From: Omphiscola glabra | Lineage: Eukaryota > Mollusca > Gastropoda > Lymnaeidae | Assembly (NCBI GenBank): GCA_964017045.1 | Contig: OZ024804.1 | Location: 26,886,348 to 26,950,347, forward strand | Length of the DNA: 64,000 nt | Direction of reading: 5' to 3' | Part shown: positions 34,101-43,191 of the stretch, piece after piece | Position numbering within the stretch: position 1 is the stretch's first letter | Layout: each line of letters opens with the position of its first letter | Translations under genes and position numbers: made by a program | The notes under the pieces: model-generated | Told to the model about the DNA's origin: nothing | Databases searched by the model: none | What the model saw: only the letters and a program-made list of their open reading frames with translations

Positions 34101-37100
34101 ACACGTTGGATGTCTGTCACGCGTGTGTCTTATTGACCCGAACTATTTTCTTTCGAGACGGAGCCTGCACGATTAGCAAAGACGGCGCGAGGAGGTGAGG
34201 GATGGAGATACTTAGAGATATATTATTAGGCTGCACCTATAGGTACACGGGTACCAGAATTGAGAGGTTGGGATTAAAAAACTATTTAAAATATTATTGT
34301 TGGGTTTATAAGACCGAATGAGGTATCAAATGAAAGATAATTGAATGTACTATACGTTTGTAAACTTAATTTTTCATTTTAACTAAAATAAACTACTACA
34401 AATGACATCCGAATAGCATTAGTCAAAATGTACACGGATACGCAGCGCCCCCTTTCAGACCCGGGACACATTAAACTCGTGTGGGATTCTGTGTGGGATT
34501 TCGTATGGCACGGCTCAGTCTTCTTTGTGATCCCACCTTAGACAGTGGGATTTATTTTGTTCGCATTTTATACATAGTGCCGACAATTGGGGCGTCTTGC
34601 CCTCATCCAAACTTTCACTCAGCTTCAACCTCCGCTCCACTCCATCTACAAGGCCCTAACTTCAACACCCTTTCCTTTCGGATAATTTCCGTTATCCTAT
34701 CGAGCTGAAACTTGGCACATAGACTCGGTTCCAATGACAATACATTCTCTCAAATTTGCAGGCGCCCCCCCCCCCAACCCAATTTTACCTGTTTTTCAAG
34801 GGGAAGCGAACTGACCCACTTCCCGTCATCCTATCGAAAATTTGAAATTTGTTTCATTCAGGTGGACCAGTTTTGTCCAGCATCACCTGAGGTCATGCAG
34901 AGGTGACGGAAAAACGCGTGGGCATGGTGACGTAAGTATTATCTGGAATACGGCTTTGTTTATCTAGTAAATATAGAAAACTATAAGGGTGGGGTTCGTG
35001 CGGGAGGGGGGTTGTCCAATTTGGGATGTTCCATTTCTCTTCTTGATTCCAAGATTGTGCAATGCAATGTTTAGGGCATTTTTTCAAAACGTTCTATTTC
35101 CCACTTTTTTTTTCTTTAAAAATTTGATAACTTCTCTATATTTTTTTATACATTCTGTTTTTATTGTTGGATATTTTTGGCTTAAAAATTATTGAGTAAA
35201 GTCGATGCACTCCTGTCGGGAAAACTATAATACAAAGCACAAAAACGAATTTTTAAAATAAATGTCACGTGGTCTTCGCTAGACCGAATTTAAATTACAG
35301 CAAGGGTCATCGCAGTCAAGATGTCTGGATTTCGACATCGAGGTCTGCCCGGGTGTCCGTGGCGATGACCAGCGTCCACCAACAAGTCAGGACAGCGTGA
35401 TGGAGGACGGCGAGGGGCGGGAAACAACGGGTGACGACTCTAACATCGTCTGCTCGGAAAAACCGAGGGAGGTAATCGATGTAGCCCGTCAGATGTCTCT
35501 CAGGGGACGCGACTCTGTGATAGATCATCAGTTGAGACACTGTGACGTGGGCAGTACGTCATCCCTCGTGCAGACTGGGCAATCCTCTTGTCATGGTCAG
35601 TTGAAGTAGTATGTAGCTCAGAGGTCAACTCCCCCCGCCCCCCCCCCCCGCCCCCTCAGGTTTAATTTTTTTTGTGTTAATTTAAGTAAAGAAAATTCAG
35701 AAATTAAATATTTACGAGTTGGTTAATGTTTAAAGTTTTTACTTAACATCCTCTATCTCTCATCTTCTCTCTCTTTCTCATCCTCTCTCTTTCATTCATT
35801 CTCTCTCTCATCCCCTCTCTCTCTCATCCACTCTCTCTCTCTTTCATCTTATCTCTCATCCTCTCTCTCTCACTCACCCTCTCTCTCCACCTAACTCAAA
35901 CTCTCTCACCCTCACTCATCCTCTCTCTCCCCCTCTTTCTCTCTCTTTTTCACCACTCTTCTCTCTTACACTATATATCTTATTCTCTCTCGTATTGACG
36001 CCACTCTCATACTCTCTCTCTCTCTCTTATTCCCACTCTTTCCACCCTCTTACCTCTCTTTCCCCTTCTCACTCCTCTCTCTCTCTCTCTCTCTAATCAG
36101 CCCGACTGACTGCCAGATGGGACGTCATCAAACAGATCTACCCTTACATGGCCTCCTTTGCCTTGACCTTCTACGTGTCCGTGTCACTGTACCCCGGCAT
36201 CGTATCGGAAGTGGTCAGCTGTCGTCTGGGCACGTGGATGCCAGTAATCCTTATGGCGTGTTTCAACGTCACTGACGCTTTTGGGAAGGTGGGCAGCTGT
36301 TACCGTGTCACTAAGCTGTAGTAACAAATGTTACGCTCGCCAAACCCCACCCCCCTCCCCCAACAAAACAAACAAAAAAAAAAACAGACACTTTTAAGAC
36401 TTTATTTAAAAAAATTTTTTTAATGAAATAAAAACTTTTCAACGATATTTACAATTGTGTAACAGGGAGCCGAAGCAGGAGTAGAAAGCAATGAGTGTTC
36501 ATTTCGGCGGATTGTTGGGCTCCTCGTCAAAATAAAGTAACCACTGTGCTGTGAACTGGTGGGGCCTAAAATGTGTAGTAATTGGGTTTTTAAAAAAATA
36601 AATATTTCCCTTCGCCTGGAACTAGGTAGCAAACGTGACAATGAAAACGTTTGCATTTTCAGATTATGCTATTGCGTCCCCTTTAAATTTCACGACACAT
36701 TTCCTCGTGCATAGAGACGTAGAAGTAGAAGTTTTGCTCATATTGAATTAAAAAGTATTTCACATATGAAAAAAACGTTTTACTTACGTGTCATATATAT
36801 AGTATTAAGACTATGTATATTAATTTATGTAACGAATCTGTACACTGCCCTATGCTCTGTTCTATGCTCTGTTCTGTGTTCTGTGTTCTTCTCTGTGTTC
36901 AGCTCTGTTCTGTGTTATTCTCTGTATTCAGCTCTGTTCTGCTCTGTGTTCTGTTCTGTGTTCTGCTCTATGTTATGCTCTATATTATGCTCTATGTTAT
37001 GCTCTATGTTCTGTTCTATGTTCTGCTCTATATTCTTATTCCACTCTGTGGCTGCTAAGAACGCTACATTTCCCTCACCAGATGCTCACAGCTCTCAGAC

Positions 37101-38603
37101 AGAATTATTCCAAACTCCGCCTACTTCTGTGCTCATTGGCTCGCATCTGCCTCATCCCGTTGGTTATTCTGTGCATCAAGCCACGCCTTCGGCCAACGCT
37201 CAGCGGGGAGGCGTGGTCAATCTTCATCACCATCCTACTGGGCGTGACCAATGGCTACTTTGGGAGTCTACCCTTGGTGCTCGCCCCTAGTCAAGTGGCG
37301 CCACGATTGAGGGAACTGTGTGGTAAGACGCCCCGCGCTATAAATAAGTGCTTCTCAAATTTTGCGCTCTTCGGGGCCGGTCCTAAGACGGTAAACATTT
37401 AGGTAAAGTGTAAGATATCCTCGATATCAATAATTTTTCTACGGAAATAGATGACATTGGGGATAAGTCATCGCGTCGGTCACACCAAAATTTTTGAGAA
37501 GCACTGGTGTAAAAAAAATAAAAAATAATCTAGAGTCTAGATTATTTAATTTTTTTTTACACCAGTGATTCTCAAAGATTCTAGAACCTTAAACATAAAC
37601 CTTCGTTGATCGCGCTAGCATTGAGAAGCAATTAGCTTTGTAAAAACTAAAATAATTACTGTAGCTTTGTCAAACTTAAGCTTTAGAATAAATTGGGATT
37701 TATTTGTTAATGATAACCCATTATTGTAATAAAACAGTGCACAGTAACAGATAGTGTTCCAGCTAAAATTAAATAAATGTTATTATTTATTCCAATCGCT
37801 AGGTCTCACTCAAATGCTTGTAAAGATTTGTTATCGCAATTTACGAAGCCAACTTTTTAATTCTGTGTACTCCCCGGTAAAGAACGATAAATCTGAGTGA
37901 CAAGGGAAGTAATAACCCCAGTTGCAGTGCAACCTGTGGGTGACGACAACTTTGGGGGTCGAATGATCCTTTTCCAGGGGTCGCCTAAGATTATCGGAAA
38001 ACATATACTCTACGGTTATAAAGAGAGCAACGAAAATAATTTTGTGATTGTGGGTCGCCACAACATGAGGAACTGTATTAGAGGGTTGCGGCATTGAGAA
38101 CCACTGCAGTAGAAGGTAGGCTACACTGTAGGACTTGGCAGTTGCAATGACAGTGGGATCACCAACAGTAAAAACATTAGGTATGTGGACCACGGTCATG
38201 AGAAAACAAATACTTATTGTTGGATTGGATGTAATAAATTAATTTCTTTATAAATTCTGGATGGTGGATAAAAAGGGCCTAGGGGGGTCCTGCAGGTATT
38301 TGTCCTATTTCGAATTGGGGAAACGGTAAGTTTATCACGCAGAAGGATTGAGGTCAGCTGAAGACTATTCCAGACATTGTTCTGATTCTCCACGTCACTC
38401 TTCGTCCTCCATTTCCCTTCATCGCAGGTAACACCATGATGCTGTCTTTCACTCTGGCCATCGTCGCTGGGGCCTTCACGTCATATGGCCTTGACCTCTT
38501 GATCGGCCCTCACCCTGACCCCGAGTTTTGCCTCAAGAAGAATGACACGAGCTGGCACTTCGGAGTCCTTGACGTCACAAGAAACTCGTCCTTGGCGGCT
38601 TGA
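21876..38603 (+). CDS. SLC29A4: Equilibrative nucleoside transporter 4 / plasma membrane monoamine transporter homologue, nine exons
   Basis: Exons: 21876-22166, 26298-26553, 30369-30443, 32966-33104, 33943-34001, 35305-35595, 36101-36288, 37082-37322, 38428-38603; all junctions are GT/AG, phases match and the joined frame is 571 codons plus TGA (human ENT4 is 530). The start ATG has an ideal GCCGCCATGG context. Eleven hydrophobic segments are spread as in the ENT family: TM1 about 71-93 (GYMLPYTCF), TM2-4 in exon 2, TM5 with YGYANMLPRRYTQAVMVGES (189-208), TM6 232-252, a hydrophilic loop 254-380, TM7-8 ending in CFNVTDAFGK, TM9-10 with VTNGYFGSLP, TM11 515-537. Glu207 aligns with the TM5 glutamate known to favour organic cations in human PMAT, where ENT1 has glycine, so monoamine/cation transport at the plasma membrane is the likely role. 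Family placement is firm; substrate is inferred. The loop (exons 5-6) is the least certain part. Confidence 0.95.
22197..22640 (+). repeat. Intron 1 array of GGTAAG-rich short repeats
   Basis: It starts about 30 bp after the exon 1 donor. Left part: variants of AGGTAAAGTAGAGGTAAGGT; right part: GGTAAGGGGTAAGAAATA. About two dozen copies of (A)GGTAAG lie in the sense orientation, each a good match to the 5' splice-site consensus. Confidence 0.93.
22985..23420 (+). repeat. Degenerate ACAAACACAACC / ACTCAAACATACAT repeat
   Basis: Irregular 22-32-bp units rich in A and C, such as CAAACTCAAACATACATACA. Intron 1 of the transporter. Confidence 0.85.
23430..24250. other. Intronic unique sequence
   Basis: No exon-like segment seen. 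Contains A, C and T homopolymers near 23631, 23702 and 23791, and a duplicated ACCAAGTCATTCAGAGG (24054 and 24099). Near 24228-24250 a CCTGGGTTCGAATACCC B-box-like sequence precedes the next array. Confidence 0.45.
24255..24575 (+). repeat. 22-bp minisatellite, ~14 copies
   Basis: The unit is CAACTAACTACACACCAATC plus CT, with variants CCCCAACAAAC and ACGCCAAATC. Intron 1. Confidence 0.95.
24662..24788. mobile_element. Degraded MITE of the GGCGTAG family
   Basis: The left end TAGTGGCGCACATGG and right end TCATACGCCACTG resemble the ends of the elements at 8565-8730 and 29520-29686, with a C-rich run inside. The duplication is not recognisable. Confidence 0.5.
24892..25740 (+). repeat. 39-bp minisatellite, ~21 copies
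   Basis: The unit contains TTTGTTCCATAGACCCGTCC and ATCAGTCAGATGATGTTA. Higher-order blocks are visible, for example the repeated order of GATGATG, GATGACG and GATGAAC variants. The left edge, CAGGAGTTCTTAAACTTC, resembles a hAT-type MITE terminus. Intron 1. Confidence 0.95.
25825..26175 (+). repeat. ACAC/AAAC-rich microsatellite
   Basis: Cryptically simple (ACACAAAC)n sequence. Apparent frames on both strands reflect composition only. Intron 1, ending about 120 bp before exon 2. Confidence 0.95.
26298..26553 (+). CDS. SLC29A4: ENT4 homologue exon 2
   Basis: Begins after CCTCTAG with DRFPNTTIIFDM and ends in phase 1 at GATGTGCTG/gtaggt. Encodes the first external loop and TM2-TM4 (VVLNNLVVETL, ICDVTMNVF, VTLAAVAVIAVGCA). 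Confidence 0.94.
26541..27155 (+). repeat. 26-bp minisatellite derived from the exon 2 / intron 2 boundary
   Basis: The unit is GTGGGATGTGCTG followed by GTAGGTAGCC and 3 more bases: the last 13 bases of exon 2 plus the start of intron 2. About 18 copies follow the true junction. Some (near 26708, 26993 and 27117) carry more of the exon end, such as CATCGCTGTGGGATGTG. Confidence 0.95.
27380..28165 (+). repeat. 26-27-bp minisatellite, ~29 copies
   Basis: The unit contains ATCATTGATAATCCACAAAG and CCTTAT, CCTTCT or CCGTAT variants. Intron 2. Confidence 0.95.
28170..29240. other. Intron 2 sequence without recognised exon
   Basis: No conserved coding motif. Contains C- and G-rich homopolymers near 28622 and 28875. 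Near 29134-29160 a GGGGCGTAACTAGGAC segment resembles one end of the GGCGTAG MITE family. Confidence 0.5.
29242..29312 (+). repeat. 24-bp repeat, ~3 copies
   Basis: TAATGGTGCTTTCTAATGGT and GCATCC alternate. Intron 2. Confidence 0.9.
29383..29754. mobile_element. hAT MITE (CAGCGGTTCTCAA family) interrupted by another MITE
   Basis: The left end CAGCGGTTCTCAATCTG and right end AAAGTTGAGAACCACTG are inverted repeats. The flanking octamers CTCTATTG (29375-29382) and CTCTATGG (29755-29762) agree at 7 of 8. The body (TGTCGCGACCCCTTTGG, GGGTCGCCACAACATG, GGAACTGTATTA) matches copies at 37919-38106, 54464-54615 and 57086-57283. A 167-bp element is nested inside. Confidence 0.9.
29520..29686. mobile_element. 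167-bp MITE nested in the hAT MITE, perfect 8-bp TSD
   Basis: The ends CAGTGGCGTAGC and GCTACGCCACTG are perfect inverted repeats. CTGGGGGT is duplicated on both sides (29512-29519 and 29687-29694). Same family and almost the same length as 8565-8730. Confidence 0.92.
30369..30443 (+). CDS. SLC29A4: ENT4 homologue exon 3
   Basis: A 75-bp exon after TGTTTCAG, ending at GGAGAGA/gtaagt. Encodes VQQSSFYGYANMLPRRYTQA and VMVGE, the TM5 signature with the selectivity-linked glutamate. Confidence 0.94.
30536..32440 (+). repeat. 47-bp minisatellite, ~40 copies, filling intron 3
   Basis: The unit contains CATACTCACCATGTCATACA, GCCCCGGTCATCTTGG and CAGGCCACCT. Left copies are more diverged and contain deletions; the central copies are nearly identical. 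The 507- and 447-residue open frames here are repeat artefacts. Confidence 0.97.
32966..33104 (+). CDS. SLC29A4: ENT4 homologue exon 4
   Basis: Starts after TCTCCAG and ends in phase 2 at GGCCAG/gtaaga. Encodes the end of TM5 (FAGVLVSFNRIVTKLLLEDE) and TM6 (TIIFFIISLVVIVVCCVTFF). Confidence 0.94.
33436..33855 (+). repeat. 26-bp minisatellite, ~16 copies
   Basis: The unit contains CTTCATGTGGGATTCTGTGT and GGGTCA. A stray copy lies at 34478-34505, beyond exon 5. Intron 4. Confidence 0.95.
33943..34001 (+). CDS. SLC29A4: ENT4 homologue exon 5 (predicted small loop exon)
   Basis: Predicted from phase: after a TCTATTTTAGAG acceptor the 59-bp segment joins exon 4 (phase 2) and exon 6 (needs phase 1), ending at CTCTC/gtgagt. 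It adds NNFAGNDPFTTAPLLSKYS to the cytosolic loop. The loop is not conserved, so support is only phase and splice-site quality. Confidence 0.6.
34333..34475 (-). repeat. Dispersed repeat, copy 1
   Basis: The reverse complement matches 61305-61455: CATTTTGACTAATGCTATTC, GATGTCATTTGTAGTAG, TTTATTTTAGTTAAA, ACATTCAATTATCTT. One copy is in transporter intron 5, the other in the KMT2 last intron. No termini were identified. Confidence 0.8.
35305..35595 (+). CDS. SLC29A4: ENT4 homologue exon 6 (cytosolic loop)
   Basis: Predicted between acceptor TTACAGCAAG and donor TCATG/gtcagt; it fits the phases of exons 5 and 7. It encodes a hydrophilic, acidic loop (for example VMEDGEGRETTGDDSNIVCS) without recognised domains, where ENT4 proteins have their long TM6-TM7 loop. 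An alternative acceptor at 35300 would not keep the frame with exon 5. Confidence 0.75.
35745..36098 (+). repeat. CT-rich microsatellite forming the intron 6 pyrimidine tract
   Basis: Irregular CTCTCTCTCATCC-type repeats run to the AG of the exon 7 acceptor (CTCTAATCAG). Confidence 0.92.
36101..36288 (+). CDS. SLC29A4: ENT4 homologue exon 7
   Basis: Encodes RLTARWDVIKQIYPYMASFA (start of TM7), LTFYVSVSLYPGIVSEV and TM8 with WMPVILMACFNVTDAFGK, the conserved FNxxDxxGK motif. Ends in phase 0 at GGGAAG/gtgggc. Confidence 0.94.
36845..37035 (+). repeat. CTCTGTTCTATG short-unit repeat
   Basis: Alternating 10-bp and 5-bp variants such as GCTCTGTTCTATGCT in intron 7, ending about 45 bp before exon 8. 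Confidence 0.9.
37082..37322 (+). CDS. SLC29A4: ENT4 homologue exon 8
   Basis: Starts after CCTCACCAG with MLTALRQNYSKL; TM9 LLLCSLARICLIPLVILCIK; TM10 with LLGVTNGYFGSLPLVLAP; ends at CTGTG/gtaaga in phase 1. Confidence 0.95.
37346..37506. mobile_element. Probable hAT MITE (AGTGCTTCTCAAA termini) in intron 8
   Basis: AGTGCTTCTCAAATTTTG on the left and CAAAATTTTTGAGAAGCACT on the right are inverted repeats. Flanks do not give a clear duplication. It is immediately followed by the perfect hairpin at 37503-37566. Confidence 0.65.
37503..37566. repeat. 64-bp near-perfect palindrome
   Basis: ACTGGTGTAAAAAAAAT ... ATTTTTTTTTACACCAGT with a TCTAGAGTCTAGA centre. Could form a stable hairpin in the pre-mRNA of intron 8; probably a collapsed MITE. 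Confidence 0.85.
37919..38106. mobile_element. hAT MITE of the GGTTCTCAACC family, damaged left end
   Basis: The right end GCATTGAGAACCACTG and body (AACCTGTGGGTGACGAC, GGGTCGCCACAACATGAGG, AACTGTATTAGAGG) match 57086-57283. The left end reads CAGTTGCAGTGCAACC instead of CAGCGGTTCTCAACC. Confidence 0.8.
38428..38603 (+). CDS. SLC29A4: ENT4 homologue exon 9 (last)
   Basis: Starts after CATCGCAG; completes Gly514 and encodes NTMMLSFTLAIVAGAFTSYG (TM11) and a 34-residue C-terminus with two N-glycosylation-type sites (NDTS, NSS). TGA at 38601-38603. Confidence 0.94.
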
Positions 38604-38650
38604 ACAATTATTTTAACCTGATTGTATTAATATGATGGACAGGTTCTCCT

Positions 38651-38656
38651 AATAAA
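38651..38656 (+). terminator. AATAAA polyadenylation signal of the transporter
   Basis: AATAAA 48 bp after the stop codon, in a gene-free stretch before the 21-bp array. It implies a very short 3' UTR. Confidence 0.7.
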
Positions 38657-38739
38657 CACGTCCCAGAAAATGGAGAAAGTTAGAGTAGAACTACTGATCT
38701 GTCAACTCCCACTTGTCATGGCATGCGTGTAGTTGACAT

Positions 38740-40115
38740 GCGCAAGACATGCCGCCCTGTTACAAGTCATGATTGTCCTGTTACAAGACATGATTGCCCC
38801 GTTACAAATCATGATTGCCCTGTTTCAAGACATGATTGCCTTGTTACAAGACATGATTGCCTTGTTACAAGACATGATTGTCCTGTTTCAAGACATGATT
38901 GCCTTGTTACAAGACATGCCGCCCTGTTACAAGTCATGATTGTCTTGTTACAAGACATGATGCCCTGTTACAAGACATGATTGCCTTGTTACAAGACATG
39001 ATGCCCTATTACAAGACCTGATTGCCCCGTTACAAGACATGATTGCCTTGTTACAAGACATGCTGCCCTGTTACAAGACATGATTGCCCTGTTACAAGAC
39101 ATGATTTCCCTGTTACAAGTCATGATTACCCTGTTACAAGTCATGATTGCCCTGTTACAGGACATGATTACCCTGTTACAAGACATGATTGCCCTGTTAC
39201 AAGACATGATTGCCCTGTTACAAGACATGATTGCCCTGTTACAAGACATGATTGCCCTGTTACAAGACTTGATTGCCTTGTGACAAGACACGATTGCCTT
39301 GTTACAAGACATGATGCCCTGTTACAAGACTTGATTGTCTTGTTACAAGACATGATGCCCTGTTACAAGACATGATTGCCCTGTTACAAGACATGATTGC
39401 CCCGTTACAAGACATGATTGCCCTGTTACAAGACATGATTGTCCTGTTTCAAGACATGATTGCCCTGTTACAAGACATGATGCCCTGTTACAAGACATGA
39501 TTGCCTTGTTACAAGACATGATTGCCTTGTTACAAGACATGATTGCCCTGTTACAAGACATTATTGCCCCGTTACAAGACATGATTGCCCTGTTACAAGA
39601 CATGATTGCCCTGTTACAAGAAATGATTGTCCTGTTACAAGACATGATTGCCCCGTTATAAGACATGATTGCCCTGTTACAAGACATGATTGCCCTGTTT
39701 CAAGACATGATTGCCCTGTTACAAGACATGATTGCCCTGTTACAAGAAATGATTGTCATGTTACAAGACATGATTGCCCTGTTACAAGACATGATTGCCC
39801 TGTTACAAGACATGATTGCCCTGTTTCAAGACATGATTGCCCTGTTACAAGACATGATGCCCTGTTACAAGACATGATTGCCTTGTTACAAGACATGATG
39901 CCCTGTTACAAGACATGATGCCCTGTTACAAGAAATGATTTCCCTGTTACAAGACTTGATTGTCCTGTTACAAGACATGATGCCCTGTTACAAGACTTGA
40001 TTGTCTTGTTACAAGACATGATTGTCCTGTTACAAGACATGATGCCCTGTTACAAGAAATGATTGCCCCGTTACAAGACTTGATTGTCCTGCTACAAGAC
40101 ACGATGCCCTGTTAC
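38740..40115 (+). repeat. 21-bp minisatellite, ~65 copies
   Basis: The unit is TTACAAGACATGATTGCCCT plus G, with variants CTTGTTACAAG, CATGATGCCC (18 bp) and TTTCAAG. Since 21 is a multiple of three, heptapeptide frames (MIALLQD) stay open on both strands; they are not considered genes. Starts about 85 bp past the transporter poly(A) signal. Confidence 0.97.
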
Positions 40116-40231
40116 AGTTCCGGATTCCATTGTAACACGATGTTTGCATTCCGCTTTGTCTGGACACCTTGGGGTTGTGGGGGTTGTTTGGGAGGGGGAG
40201 TTATATTGGCAGTTTCAGTGGGCTCCCAATG

Positions 40232-40602
40232 AGGAACGAGTTCTCTTCAGTGTACAAGTCCTCTTCAGTTCACAAATTCTCTTCAGTGTACAAGTCCTCT
40301 TCAGTTCACAATTTCTCTTCAGTGTACAAGTCCTCTTCAGTGCACATTTTTTCTTCAGTGCACAAATTCTCTTCAGTGTACACGTCCTCTTCAGTGCACA
40401 AGTTCTCTTCAGTGCGCAAGTTCTCTTAAGTGCGCAAGTTCTTTTCAGTTCGCAAGTTCTCTTCAGTGCGCAAGTTCTCTTCAGTGCGCAAGTTCTCTTC
40501 AGTGCGCAAGTTCTCTTCAGTGTACACGTCCTCTTCAGTGCACAAGTTCTCTTCAGTGCGCAAGTTCTCTTCAGTGCGCAAGTTCTCTTCAGTGCACAAG
40601 TT
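40232..40602 (+). repeat. 18-bp minisatellite, ~20 copies
   Basis: GCGCAAGTTCTCTTCAGT with GTACAAGTCC and GTTCACAAATTC variants. Confidence 0.96.
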
Positions 40603-40604
40603 AC

Positions 40605-41250
40605 GCGTACTGCACAATCGTTATCTTTGTTGATTTTTTAATTATTGTAAGATTGCTACAAGATACCTTCTTACACACCCCTTACTTTATCTCCCCCTTG
40701 ATTGACTGTATAATGGTATGTTGATTGCACCACGCTCGCTTTAGTGCACCACGGGCGTTTTAGTGCACCGCGATAATTATGCTCCCCAGTCTTATGTTTA
40801 TCAGTGATAGTCACATAATCCCGGGATTAAAGACTGAAATTGTACATACATTTACATATATTACAATTAATTGTTAGACATAAGTGTATATGTTTAACAT
40901 GTTTGTGTGATGTTACACAACCGATGCTCACAGTCTCAGACCGAATCAATTCAACTATGTTGTACATAACATTAATTTTTTTATAATTCGCATTGACTTT
41001 ATTTTATTTTAATTATATTTATAATAATTCTATTTTAGGTTTAAATTTGGCATAAGGGAGATAACCACAGAGTTGTCTTTGTTGTGGTCACCAAATTACT
41101 TCACCTTAGTTCAATTATCCTATGCACTTTAATTAGTTGAATTTATCACTATCACAACTAAAATGTCAAATTCATCTCAATGAGCACATTCCCGGGAAAC
41201 GAAAAAAAAAAAATAACCACCAATTTCTGTCATAGCTAATATAAAAAAAT
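40605..41250. other. AT-rich spacer
   Basis: No gene seen. A small repeat of TTTAGTGCACCACG occurs near 40725-40770. Confidence 0.5.
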
Positions 41251-41750
41251 TATGGCTGGTCCATTGTTATCACGCCAGTCTCAATGTTATTGGGCTGGTC
41301 CATTGTTATCACGCCAGTCTCAATGTTATTGGCCTGGTCCATTGTTATCACGCCAGTCTCAATGTTATTGGCCTGGTCCATTGTTATCACGCCAGTCTCA
41401 ATGTTATTGGCCTGGTCCATTGTTATCACGCCAGTCTCAATGTTATTGGCCTGGTCCATTGTTATCACGCCAGTCTCAATGTTATTGGCCTGGTCCATTG
41501 TTATCACGCCAGTCTCAATGTTATTGGCCTGGTCCATTGTTATCACGCCAGTCTCAATGTTATTGGCCTGGTCCATTGTTATCACGCCAGTCTCAATGTT
41601 ATTGGCCTGGTCCATTGTTATCACGCCAATCTCAATGTTATTGGCCTGGTCCATTGTTATCACGCCAGTCTCAATATTATTGGGTTGGTCCATTGTCATG
41701 ACGCCAGTTTCAATGTTATTGGGCTCATCTCATCCATTGTTATCATGCCA
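41251..41750 (+). repeat. 39-bp minisatellite, ~12 copies, highly homogeneous
   Basis: The unit contains TGGTCCATTGTTATCACGCC and AGTCTCAATGTTATTGGCC. The middle copies are identical, so expansion is recent. Unit length divisible by three leaves frames open on both strands. Confidence 0.97.
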
Positions 41751-41959
41751 ATTTCAATATTATCACATCATTTGTTTATCACAGTTTATTCAAAATCTCT
41801 TCTCAAATAAATCAATAAAAGTTACGTTTAAAAATTTCAATTTCTTATTAGTTCCTTTTGTTTAATGGTCTAATGGGTTAATTCTCAAGTCTGAAATGAT
41901 CGATCCTTTGTAAAATTTACATTTAAAACACAGTGGTTCCCAAATTGAAAAGTGACCAC

Positions 41960-42512
41960 TGTATTGCTCGTTTAGAAAGGGGGGGGGGGGCGACTGGTGC
42001 AAATGGGTGTGAAAATTGTGTTACGTGATGCTATTAGTGTGGAGAAATTAAACTCTTCTTTAAGTGTACGGCTAGTTCTAAAACATTACACAACAAAAGA
42101 CGATAACAAATGATAATTCCAATAACAAAGAAAACTATACTCAAACCAGGGCTAATTATTACAATTAATACGTTTTAATATGTTAATTATAATGAATTAC
42201 AAAATCAAAAGAAATATAATTGAAACAATTGACTTATAAAATACAATGTGCAAAAGTTGCACAATGATGAAAAGAAATCTACACACACACAGTAAACAAA
42301 GCACTGTCTCGTTGCAAAAATAGCACACTATCCAAGTCTCGTGCTAAATGATCTGCCACCCTCTCATTCAATCTATTGGCCTTTTTATAGCCGTTTTCTG
42401 CTGATGTCTCTGGAACCGCCTTACGCATTGGACTCGCTTCTGGCTTTTTCTCCAGTCTTCTGCAATATTCGAATATGAAACAGGCCATAGATTTAATTTT
42501 AGCCGAGGTCAA
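41960..42512. repeat. Dispersed repeat, copy A
   Basis: The stretch with AACATTACACAACAAAAGACG, GGGCTAATTATTACAATTAA and AATTACAAAATCAAAAGAAA aligns with 47700-47940 in the same orientation. A 77-residue minus-strand frame (42279-42512) with YKKANRLNERVADHLARDLD lies in it, possibly part of an unrecognised transposon protein. Confidence 0.6.
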
Positions 42513-42514
42513 AG

Positions 42515-43190
42515 GGAGACTATTTTTTAGCTACCCACACCATATTAATAGCGCCGTACGCCTAATTGGGTCAAACAGAGTTAGAGCACGTGGAAAGAAT
42601 GAAACAAACAAGTCACCTACATAACAATTTATATCTGCATCTATTCGTAAATAAATATCTGCATTTATTAGTTTTAGAAAAAAATAGGGGGGGGGGGCAT
42701 AACGTGTGTATAAAGGAAGCTGTAACATTTGATTTTTTTCTCGCGACTATTATGCTCATAGATGATTGAACATATTGATATGATTAGTTTAATTACCATT
42801 GTAGCCGTTAAATCAGACTGTGGTGTTCATTATTTGTAATTTGAGAATACATATGAATTATACGCTGAAGAGCAGAAAGCACTTGATAAACTTCCGGGTC
42901 GACTGAAATGACCTTTTCATTCGCTTTATTAGTGAGCACAGCATTCGCCAACATGTATATATATTACTCGTGCTTGCAGGAGCTTGGATCATGATCGAAG
43001 AACGTGATACCACAGCGTCATGATTGAAAGACGCGATACTACAGCGTCCTGGTCGAAAGACGCGATACTACAAAGACACAAGTTAGTTCAGGATATCAAA
43101 CGACATATTCGGAAATGTTACTACGAGATAGTCGCTCAGTTGAGTTTGAGGCTGTGAATTCATTGACGTGTTTTTAATGCATCTTTTAAA
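42515..43190. other. Non-coding stretch
   Basis: No recognisable gene; contains a poly-G run near 42687. A triplicated GATTGAAAGACGCGATACTAC-like motif (unit about 27 bp) occurs near 42990-43075. Confidence 0.45.
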
Positions 43191-43191
43191 G

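Noticed and set aside
38723..40115. Leucine-rich heptad repeat protein (MIALLQD)n
   Set aside because: Unit of 21 bp keeps several frames open on both strands; no unique sequence flanks it and there is no gene structure.
41250..41865. Repeat protein frames (MDQANNIETGVIT / LLSRQSQCYWPGP)
   Set aside because: 39-bp unit divisible by three; open on both strands at once, so not evidence for coding.
42279..42512. 77-residue minus-strand gene
   Set aside because: Inside a dispersed repeat; more likely a transposon remnant than a host gene.
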